Assembly: GCA_018712125.1 (NCBI GenBank)
Contig: DVHM01000165.1
Span: forward strand, 1 to 6,136
Direction of reading: 5' to 3'
Length of the DNA: 6,136 nucleotides
From: Pullilachnospira_A gallistercoris
GTDB taxonomy: Bacteria > Bacillota > Clostridia > Lachnospirales > Lachnospiraceae
Shown here: positions 1-5,400 of the stretch, in pieces
Layout of the letters: each line of letters opens with the position of its first letter
How positions within the stretch are numbered: position 1 is the first letter of the stretch
The notes under the pieces: model-generated
The model's database searches: none
What the model saw: the letters and a program-made list of their open reading frames with translations, nothing else
What the model was told of the DNA's origin: nothing
Program-made: the position numbers and the translations under genes

Positions 1-1
1 C

Positions 2-412
2 AGGGCGCGGGAAAAGAATACCTGCCGCGATCTCGTGGAGCACTACATTGGAATGGTAAATCGATCCAATTCCGCTTCTCTGCAGCTGTTATATATCCGA
101 ATCAAAGCGGAAGAGAATGCCGCGGCAAGGAAAAAGCGGGAAATTCAAAAAAGGATTTCCGATATGACATCGAGAGAGGCTGCTTCACGCACCGAAATGA
201 GATCGGTACCACGGCAGCTCTCCGATGAGGTGGCAGATCGCCTGATCCGTCAAATGCTCAGACCGGATACGAAATTTACGGTCGAAGAAGAAACGGATCT
301 GTGTACAGAGGTACCTGGCCTCGGGACGTATATGTTCGAGGAACAGGGAGAGTTCAGAGAAAAACTGAAAGGACTGGTCAGAGAACTGGTCCGTGAGATT
401 ATGGAGACATGA
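2..412 (+). CDS. C-terminal part of an unrecognised hydrophilic protein (5' end outside window)
   Basis: The reading frame is open from base 2 to the TGA at 410-412, giving at least 136 residues, so the gene very probably starts before the window. A GTG at 35 and an ATG at 53 could serve as starts, but neither has a convincing ribosome binding site. The protein is rich in Arg, Lys and Glu. A charged stretch from about 101 to 180, with runs such as AARKKREIQKRISDM, looks like an amphipathic helix or coiled coil. The tail (SDEVADRLIRQML, then a Glu-rich stretch, then KLKGLVRELVREIMET) also looks helical. I see no membrane segment, no cysteine cluster and no catalytic motif. A terminator follows within six bases of the stop, so this is the last gene of its unit and is separate from deoB. 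I cannot assign a function. Confidence 0.6.
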   Translation, partial: RAREKNTCRDLVEHYIGMVNRSNSASLQLLYIRIKAEENAAARKKREIQKRISDMTSREAASRTEMRSVPRQLSDEVADRLIRQMLRPDTKFTVEEETDLCTEVPGLGTYMFEEQGEFREKLKGLVRELVREIMET

Positions 413-417
413 CAGAG

Positions 418-458
418 ATCCCCTTTCGCCAGCCGCCAGGTTGATGAGAGGGGATTTT
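418..458 (+). terminator. Rho-independent terminator of the upstream partial gene
   Basis: ATCCCCTTTC at 418-427 pairs with GATGAGAGGGGAT-side bases 446-455, giving about 10 base pairs with one G-U. The loop is about 18 bases, and a short T run (455-458) follows. The T run is only four bases, so efficiency may be moderate. It starts five bases after the stop codon of the upstream gene and ends before the deoB promoter, which fits a boundary between two transcription units. Confidence 0.6.
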
Positions 459-475
459 CGTGTCTGAAGAGAGAA

Positions 476-504
476 TTGAAAAACCCCGCCGGATTCTATA
501 TAAT
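476..504 (+). promoter_or_regulatory. Sigma-A type promoter for deoB-prfC
   Basis: A -35 box TTGAAA (476-481) and a perfect -10 box TATAAT (499-504) are separated by exactly 17 bases, so 11 of 12 consensus bases match. Transcription should start near 511, leaving a leader of roughly 27 bases before the deoB ATG at 538. The promoter lies inside the region an in-frame GTG at 460 would add to deoB, so it also argues against that longer start. Confidence 0.8.
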
Positions 505-537
505 AAGGCAGACAAGAAGAAAGGGCAGGTGCTGGAT

Positions 538-1722
538 ATGAAGCGTGTGATTTTGATTGTTCTGGACAGTGTTGGAATCGGAGAATTGCCGGATGCGGCG
601 GAGTATGGAGATCAGGGGAGCAATACCTTAAAGACGGTATCGGGGAGTCCCTTCTTTTCCATGGAACATATGAGAAAACTCGGATATTTTAATGTGGATG
701 GTGTGGACATCGGAACAAAAGAAAGCCATCCCGAGGGAGCTTTCGCCCGTCTGGCGGAGAAGTCAAAGGGGAAGGATACCACCATCGGTCACTGGGAGAT
801 TGCCGGACTTATCTCGGAGTCGCCGCTGCCTACCTATCCGAATGGCTTTCCTCCGGAGATTATCGATGCCTTTTCCGCGGCCTGCGGCAGGGGAGTGCTC
901 TGCAACCGGCCATATTCCGGTACGGAGGTCCTGAAAGACTACGGGAAGGAACATATGGAGACCGGAAAGCTGATCGTCTACACTTCCGCAGATTCCGTAT
1001 TTCAGATTGCCGCCCATGAGGATATTGTCCCGGTGGAACAGTTGTACGAGTACTGTCGGATTGCACGGAAACTTCTTGTGGGAAAGCACGGTGTGGGCAG
1101 AGTTATCGCCCGGCCTTTTGTGGGAGAACCGGGGGATTTTAAAAGAACAGTGCGGAGACATGACTTTTCTCTGGAACCGCCGAAGACGACGATGCTGGAT
1201 ATCCTGAAGAAAGAGGGCTTTGATGTTCTGTCTGTGGGGAAAATCATTGATATTTTCGCAGAGCGTGGAATTACCGACTATGTGCGCACCGAGGGGAACG
1301 CCGATGGGATTGACAAGACGATTCAGTGGATGCAGCGGGATTTTTGCGGCCTGCTCTTTGTGAACCTGGTGGATTACGATATGCTCTACGGACACAGAAA
1401 CGACGTGGATGGCTATGCGAAAGCGCTGACCTATTTTGATCAGAGACTTCCGGAAATTCTGGCACAGCTTAAACCGGAGGATGTGCTGATGATCACGGCG
1501 GATCACGGGTGCGATCCCGGAACGCCGTCGACAGATCACTCGAGAGAGTATGTCCCGCTGGTAATCTGCGGCGATCCTGTGGCAAAAGGGCGCAATTTCG
1601 GTACCGTTTCCGGAATGAACAGCATTGCGGCTACGATACTGTCATATTTTGGCACGAAAGAGCGTCTGGAGGGCGAAGTGCTTCCTTTTCTTGACAAAGA
1701 GCGGCAGAGTGGGATAAACTAA
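538..1722 (+). CDS. deoB: Phosphopentomutase
   Basis: Interconverts (deoxy)ribose 1-phosphate and (deoxy)ribose 5-phosphate, linking nucleoside phosphorolysis to central carbon metabolism in the cytosol. The 394-residue length matches the Bacillus enzyme. It belongs to the alkaline phosphatase superfamily with two Mn ions. Expected ligands are visible at Asp10 (IVLDSVGIGE), Asp281 and His286 (DYDMLYGHR), Asp322, His323 (TADHG) and His334 (TDHSREYVPL). The phosphorylated active-site threonine is Thr81 in KGKDTTIGHWE. Other family blocks are YTSADSVFQIAAHE and VGRVIARPFVGEPG. An in-frame GTG at 460 would add 26 residues, but these have no family counterpart and lie over the promoter and beside the upstream terminator. 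The ATG at 538 has an AGGTG ribosome binding site at 527-531. No terminator separates it from prfC, 34 bases downstream, so the two are probably cotranscribed. Confidence 0.96.
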   Translation: MKRVILIVLDSVGIGELPDAAEYGDQGSNTLKTVSGSPFFSMEHMRKLGYFNVDGVDIGTKESHPEGAFARLAEKSKGKDTTIGHWEIAGLISESPLPTYPNGFPPEIIDAFSAACGRGVLCNRPYSGTEVLKDYGKEHMETGKLIVYTSADSVFQIAAHEDIVPVEQLYEYCRIARKLLVGKHGVGRVIARPFVGEPGDFKRTVRRHDFSLEPPKTTMLDILKKEGFDVLSVGKIIDIFAERGITDYVRTEGNADGIDKTIQWMQRDFCGLLFVNLVDYDMLYGHRNDVDGYAKALTYFDQRLPEILAQLKPEDVLMITADHGCDPGTPSTDHSREYVPLVICGDPVAKGRNFGTVSGMNSIAATILSYFGTKERLEGEVLPFLDKERQSGIN

Positions 1723-1742
1723 TACAGTTTGAATAGATTTGC

Positions 1743-1750
1743 AGGAGGAG
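1743..1750 (+). promoter_or_regulatory. Ribosome binding site that fixes the prfC start
   Basis: AGGAGGAG lies six bases before the GTG at 1757. An in-frame TTG at 1739 would lie upstream of and within this site's own reading, so it cannot be served by it. The GTG is therefore the better start. Confidence 0.85.
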
Positions 1751-1756
1751 TCCACT

Positions 1757-3346
1757 GTGTCAGATTTGCGACAAGAGATAGAAAAGAGACGAACGTTTGC
1801 TATTATTTCCCATCCGGATGCCGGAAAGACCACATTGACGGAAAAATTCCTGCTCTACGGCGGAGCGATCAATCTGGCGGGTTCCGTCAAGGGAAAAGCC
1901 ACGGCGCGGCATGCCGTTTCCGACTGGATGGAGATTGAGAAGGAGCGAGGAATTTCCGTGACATCCTCTGTTCTCCAGTTTAATTACGGCGGTTACTGCA
2001 TCAACATTCTGGATACGCCGGGGCATCAGGATTTCTCGGAGGACACATATCGGACGCTGATGGCGGCGGATTCCGCGGTCATGGTAATCGACGCGTCCAA
2101 GGGTGTGGAGGCTCAGACCAGAAAACTGTTCAAGGTCTGCGTGATGCGCCATATACCGATATTTACCTTTATCAACAAGATGGATCGGGATGCCAACGAC
2201 ACGTTTGAACTTCTGGATGACATCGAGAAGGAGCTGGGTATCGCCACCTGCCCTGTCAACTGGCCCATCGGTTCCGGGAAGAATTTTAAGGGCGTGTATG
2301 ACCGCAATACCAGAAAGGTCATGACGTTCGCCGACACGTTAAAGGGTACCAAGGAGGGAACCGAGAAGGAGATCTCCATCGATGACGATGCTCTGGTGGA
2401 TGAGATCGGCGAGGCATTCCGGGACCAGTTGGTGGAAGAGATCGAGCTTTTGGACGGAGCCAGCGCGGAGTTTGACATGGATCTGGTGTCGAAGGGAGAA
2501 CTCTCCCCGGTATTCTTCGGATCTGCCCTGACCAATTTCGGCGTGGAGACATTTTTGAAACATTTCCTTCAGATGACAACTTCGCCGCTTCCGCGGAAGT
2601 CGGATCACGGGATCGTGGATCCCTTCTCGGAAGATTTTTCCGCGTTTGTATTCAAGATTCAGGCGAATATGAACAAGGCTCATCGGGACCGGATCGCGTT
2701 CATGCGGATCTGTTCCGGCAAATTTGAAGCCGGTATGGAGGTCTATCATGTGCAGGGCGGCAAGAAGATCAAACTGTCCCAGCCCCAGCAGCTGATGGCC
2801 CAGGAGCGGAAGATTGTGGAGGAGGCCTACGCTGGAGATATTATCGGTGTCTTTGATCCCGGCATTTTCTCCATCGGGGATACGCTGACCACTTCTTCCG
2901 AGAAATTTGCTTTCGAGGGAATCCCTACCTTCGCGCCGGAGCATTTCGCGAGAGTCCGTCAGGTGGATACCATGAAGCGCAAGCAGTTTATGAAGGGCAT
3001 TACCCAGATCGCCCAGGAGGGCGCTATTCAGATTTTCCAGGAGTACAATACCGGTATGGAGGAGATCATCGTGGGCGTCGTGGGTGTGCTGCAGTTTGAC
3101 GTGCTGAAATACCGTCTGAACAACGAGTACAACGTGGAGATCCGCATGGAGAATCTTCCCTACGAGCACATCCGCTGGATCGAGAATAAGGATATCGACG
3201 TGGACAAAATCCAGGGCACATCCGATATGAAGAAGATCAAGGATCTGAAGGGACGGCCGCTGCTGCTGTTTGTCAACAGCTGGAGCGTGGGCATGACCCT
3301 GGAGCGGAACGAGGGACTGATTCTGTCGGAGTTTGGAAGAGAGTAA
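1757..3346 (+). CDS. prfC: Peptide chain release factor 3 (RF3), translational GTPase
   Basis: A cytosolic GTPase that drives release factors RF1/RF2 off the ribosome after peptide release. With the GTG start it has 529 residues, the normal size for RF3. GTP-binding motifs appear in order: P-loop SHPDAGKTT (residues 18-26), switch region EIEKERGISVTSS (about 59-71), DTPGH (86-90), NKMD (140-143) and SAL (256-258). The combination SHPDAGKT, HAVSDWMEIEKERGIS and DFSEDTYRTL is typical of RF3 and separates it from EF-G, TypA and LepA. The C-terminal half (FARVRQVDTMKRKQF, then GVLQFDVLKYRL) matches RF3 domains II and III. It follows deoB with no terminator between them. I see no functional link to deoB. 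Nothing in the coding region looks damaged. Confidence 0.96.
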   Translation: MSDLRQEIEKRRTFAIISHPDAGKTTLTEKFLLYGGAINLAGSVKGKATARHAVSDWMEIEKERGISVTSSVLQFNYGGYCINILDTPGHQDFSEDTYRTLMAADSAVMVIDASKGVEAQTRKLFKVCVMRHIPIFTFINKMDRDANDTFELLDDIEKELGIATCPVNWPIGSGKNFKGVYDRNTRKVMTFADTLKGTKEGTEKEISIDDDALVDEIGEAFRDQLVEEIELLDGASAEFDMDLVSKGELSPVFFGSALTNFGVETFLKHFLQMTTSPLPRKSDHGIVDPFSEDFSAFVFKIQANMNKAHRDRIAFMRICSGKFEAGMEVYHVQGGKKIKLSQPQQLMAQERKIVEEAYAGDIIGVFDPGIFSIGDTLTTSSEKFAFEGIPTFAPEHFARVRQVDTMKRKQFMKGITQIAQEGAIQIFQEYNTGMEEIIVGVVGVLQFDVLKYRLNNEYNVEIRMENLPYEHIRWIENKDIDVDKIQGTSDMKKIKDLKGRPLLLFVNSWSVGMTLERNEGLILSEFGRE

Positions 3347-3358
3347 ACGAAAGAACAT

Positions 3359-3394
3359 CTTTACAAACCCCGGGAATTGTAGTAAAGTTTTTTT
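3359..3394 (+). terminator. Probable prfC terminator
   Basis: CTTTAC (3359-3364) is perfectly complementary to GTAAAG (3382-3387), and seven T bases follow directly (3388-3394). The stem is AT-rich and the 17-base loop is long, though it holds CCCCGGG. A shifted inner pairing TACAA/TTGTA is an alternative. It begins 12 bases after the prfC stop. The T run directly after the stem supports a terminator, but the weak stem suggests some read-through into glnA. Confidence 0.5.
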
Positions 3395-3409
3395 ATCCAT
3401 AAGATCATA

Positions 3410-3436
3410 CGAACAGAACAATGGCGTTCCGTTTCG
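3410..3436 (+). promoter_or_regulatory. Candidate ANTAR-type antiterminator hairpin in the glnA leader
   Basis: GAAC (3416-3419) pairs with GTTC (3426-3429) around the six-base loop AATGGC (3420-3425). The stem continues, after one A-C mismatch, with AAC/GTT (3412-3414 with 3431-3433). It can then reach CG/CG (3410-3411 with 3435-3436) if T3434 bulges. ANTAR-bound RNA hairpins are known to carry a hexaloop with A at position 1 and G at position 4, and both are present here. The 3' arm is reused as the lower 5' arm of the terminator at 3424-3475, so only one of the two structures can form at a time. The usual first hairpin of the two-hairpin motif was not found upstream. The regulator that would bind it is encoded two genes along. 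Confidence 0.6.
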
Positions 3437-3481
3437 GGCCTGCCGGCAGTTGTCGGCGGGCTTTGAGGTGGACGCTTTTTT
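3424..3481 (+). terminator. Leader terminator (attenuator) before glnA
   Basis: The lower stem pairs GCGT and CC (3424-3427, 3429-3430) with GGACGC (3470-3475). It continues through weaker G-U pairs to a GC-rich upper stem, GCCTGCCG (3438-3445) with CGGCGGGC (3454-3461). The apex is a short loop around 3447-3452. Six T bases (3476-3481) directly follow the bottom of the stem, as in an intrinsic terminator. It ends 25 bases before the glnA ATG and 13 before its ribosome binding site, so it sits in the glnA leader and not at the end of prfC. Antitermination control of the downstream genes is the simplest reading. Confidence 0.75.
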
Positions 3482-3494
3482 CATTTCATTATCT

Positions 3495-3500
3495 AGGAGG
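3495..3500 (+). promoter_or_regulatory. Ribosome binding site that fixes the glnA start
   Basis: A perfect AGGAGG lies six bases before the ATG at 3507. The frame is open upstream to 3333, inside the end of prfC, but that extension would run through both leader hairpins and matches no glutamine synthetase N-terminus. Confidence 0.9.
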
Positions 3501-3506
3501 AATGCT

Positions 3507-4760
3507 ATGGCTGATCGAACCATTGACGAGATTCTGAATTTTGTGGAAGAGAACGACGTGAAATTTATCCGTCTGGCCTTCTGCGATATCTTCGGAAATC
3601 AGAAAAACATTTCCATTATGCCCTGTGAGCTGGAAAAGGCCTTTACCACAGGAATCAATTTTGATTCCTTTCTGGTTCTGGGCTACGACGATCCGGTGTA
3701 CCAGGACCTGTTCCTGCTTCCGGATCCCTCCACCCTCAATATTCTCCCCTGGCGTCCTCAGCAGGGAAGGGTAGTGCGCTTTTACTGCGATGTGGTTCTG
3801 GCGGATGGGACGCCTTATCCCTATGATGCGAGGAAATTCCTGCGGGACGCGCTGGTGGAATGCTCGGAGATGGGCTTCGCCTGCCGCATGGGATTAAAGA
3901 GCGAATTCTATCTCTTCAAGACCGATGAGGAGGGGCGTCCGACCCAGGAACCCTGGGATGAGGGCGGTTATTTTGACATATCTCCGCTGGATCGGGGGGA
4001 GAATATCCGCAGGGAGATCTGTCTGTGCCTGGAGGAGATGGGAATTCAGCCGGAATCCTCCCATCACGAAAACGGTCCGGGACAGAACGAGATCGACTTC
4101 CGGGCCTCCGACGCCATGAGCACGGCCGACAATTTTATCACTTACAAAAATGTGGTAAGCGCAATTTCCGAGCGAAACGGTGTCTATGCTTCCTTTGCTC
4201 CGAAACCCATCAGGGGAAAGAGCGGAAACGGCCTGCACATGAAAGTCTCTCTTTTCCGGAAGGGCGTCAATCTGGAGGAGGTGGATCCCCAGATGAGCAA
4301 GAGCTTTATGGCCGGTGTGTTCAACCGCATGCGGGATATCACGCTGTTTCTGAATCCACAGGTGGAGTCCTATGAGCGTTTCGGGGAGAACGAGGCCCCG
4401 AAATATATTACCTGGTCGGCCCAGAATCGGTCCCGTCTCATGCGGGTTCCCGTGGTGCATGGCAAGAAGGCGGGCTTTATTCTGCGTTCCCCGGATTCCG
4501 GGATCAATCCCTATGTGGCGTTTGGCATGGTGGTTCGTGCCGGGCTGGAAGGTGTGAAGAATAAGGAAACGCTTCCGCCGCCTGTGGATGTGAGCATGCG
4601 CACCCTGTCAAAGGAGGAGCGGGATGGTTATGACAAACTGCCCGCATCGCTGCAGGAGGCAGTGAGCTGTGCCCGGGAGAGCGCCTTTCTGAAGGAGAGC
4701 CCCTGCCGGAAGGTGGCGGGAAGATTCATGGAAGTCATTGAACAGCAGCTGTTATCGTGA
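3507..4760 (+). CDS. glnA: Glutamine synthetase, type I, divergent and short
   Basis: Family reaction: glutamate + ammonia + ATP to glutamine. The 417 residues begin MADRTIDEIL, and family blocks are FCDIFG (25-30), FDSF with Asp53, SHHENGPGQNEIDF with Glu188 and Glu195, SGNGLH with His244, ESYERFGENEAP with Glu296, WSAQNRSRLMRVP with Arg308 and Arg313, and NPYVAF. Against the well-studied Salmonella and Bacillus enzymes, two metal-ligand positions are changed. The first Glu of the E-x-E motif is Lys131 (GLKSEF), and the Glu of the usual IELRSPD block is Ile325 (FILRSPD). The n1 ligands (Glu133, Glu188, Glu195) remain, while only His244 of the n2 site is left. Ser239 stands where a substrate-binding Asn is usual. 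The C-terminus stops about 25 residues early, losing the tail that locks the two rings of the dodecamer. The frame is intact, so this is a variant rather than an obvious pseudogene. Normal catalysis is uncertain. Bases 4761-4780 separate it from the antiterminator gene. Confidence 0.88.
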   Translation: MADRTIDEILNFVEENDVKFIRLAFCDIFGNQKNISIMPCELEKAFTTGINFDSFLVLGYDDPVYQDLFLLPDPSTLNILPWRPQQGRVVRFYCDVVLADGTPYPYDARKFLRDALVECSEMGFACRMGLKSEFYLFKTDEEGRPTQEPWDEGGYFDISPLDRGENIRREICLCLEEMGIQPESSHHENGPGQNEIDFRASDAMSTADNFITYKNVVSAISERNGVYASFAPKPIRGKSGNGLHMKVSLFRKGVNLEEVDPQMSKSFMAGVFNRMRDITLFLNPQVESYERFGENEAPKYITWSAQNRSRLMRVPVVHGKKAGFILRSPDSGINPYVAFGMVVRAGLEGVKNKETLPPPVDVSMRTLSKEERDGYDKLPASLQEAVSCARESAFLKESPCRKVAGRFMEVIEQQLLS

Positions 4761-4780
4761 GAAAAGGTAAGGAGTTTGGT

Positions 4781-5350
4781 ATGGAAAGGGCGCTAATCGT
4801 ATGCGACGCACCCAAAGGGACCGCTTTTTTTCGGGATTATCTAATACAGAATGGCTGCGATGAAGTGACGACGGTGGACAATGGAGCGGAGGCAAAGCGC
4901 AGGATGGTGGAGGGGGAGTACGATATCTGCATCATCAACGCCCCTCTTCGCACAGAGACCGGAGAGCGGCTGTCCATAGAGCTTGCGGAGAAAAATATCT
5001 GTCAGGTTCTTCTGTTTGTGAAGGCGGACCGCATGGAGGAAATCACGGAAAAAGTGGAAGACTACGGTGTGATTACTGTCGCGAAGCCAATCAGCAGGCA
5101 GATGTTCTGGAGCGCGCTGAAGCTGGCGAGGGTAACCCAGCGGAGGCTGACTATGGCCCGGCGGGAAAATGCGAAACTGCAGAAAAAAATTGAAGATCTG
5201 AAACTGGTTTCCAGAGCAAAACTGGTGCTGATTTCCTATGCCGGCATGTCCGAGGAGGAGGCCCATAAATACCTGGAGCGACAGGCCATGGATCGGCGAA
5301 TGCCCCGGGCGGATGTTGCCAGGGAGGTGCTGGACCAGTATGAGCAGTGA
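4781..5350 (+). CDS. ANTAR-domain transcription antiterminator with pseudo-receiver (NitR/AmiR-like)
   Basis: A 189-residue RNA-binding regulator expected to stabilise a leader hairpin and so prevent termination. Residues 1-115 resemble a response-regulator receiver: RALIVCD (3-9) for strand 1, YDICIIN (47-53) for strand 3, and AKP with Lys102. The phospho-accepting Asp is replaced by Asn53, and the acidic pair after strand 1 is reduced to Cys8-Asp9, so phosphorylation is unlikely. A coiled-coil linker (about 117-140, RRENAKLQKKIEDL) leads to the ANTAR domain (about 140-186), recognised by SRAKLVLISYAGMSEEEAHKYLERQAMD and DVAREVL. The ATG at 4781 follows TAAGGAG (4768-4774) at six bases. A GTG at 4757, overlapping the glnA stop, lacks such a site. 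Clostridium saccharobutylicum has a similar regulator, NitR, beside glnA. The likely target is the hairpin at 3410-3436. Confidence 0.9.
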   Translation: MERALIVCDAPKGTAFFRDYLIQNGCDEVTTVDNGAEAKRRMVEGEYDICIINAPLRTETGERLSIELAEKNICQVLLFVKADRMEEITEKVEDYGVITVAKPISRQMFWSALKLARVTQRRLTMARRENAKLQKKIEDLKLVSRAKLVLISYAGMSEEEAHKYLERQAMDRRMPRADVAREVLDQYEQ

Positions 5351-5400
5351 CAGATACCTATAGAAAACACAGAGAAAAGACACAGGAAAGGAATGGGACA

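Noticed and set aside
763..1539. A 258-codon open frame on the - strand antisense to deoB
   Set aside because: It is a shadow of deoB with no family features and no convincing ribosome binding site.
3360..3388. Promoter TTTACA, 17 bases, TAAAGT for glnA
   Set aside because: The -10 box matches only four of six bases and both boxes lie in the arms of the first terminator hairpin. It would put the start near 3395 and suits the leader model, but the evidence is too weak to list it.
3333..3506. N-terminal extension of glnA by 58 codons
   Set aside because: It would overlap the end of prfC and both leader hairpins, matches no synthetase N-terminus, and the ATG at 3507 has a perfect AGGAGG at ideal spacing.
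2339..3523. A 394-codon open frame on the - strand antisense to prfC
   Set aside because: It lies fully opposite an unmistakable prfC gene and has no recognisable motifs. Codon bias of the + gene explains its openness.
3421..3536. Possible leader peptide starting at the ATG at 3421
   Set aside because: There is no ribosome binding site before it, the ATG sits in the loop of the candidate antiterminator hairpin, and the frame runs on past the glnA start.
4757..4780. GTG start at 4757 for the antiterminator, overlapping the glnA stop
   Set aside because: The ATG at 4781 has a well-placed TAAGGAG site and begins exactly at the receiver's first strand. The eight extra residues fit nothing.
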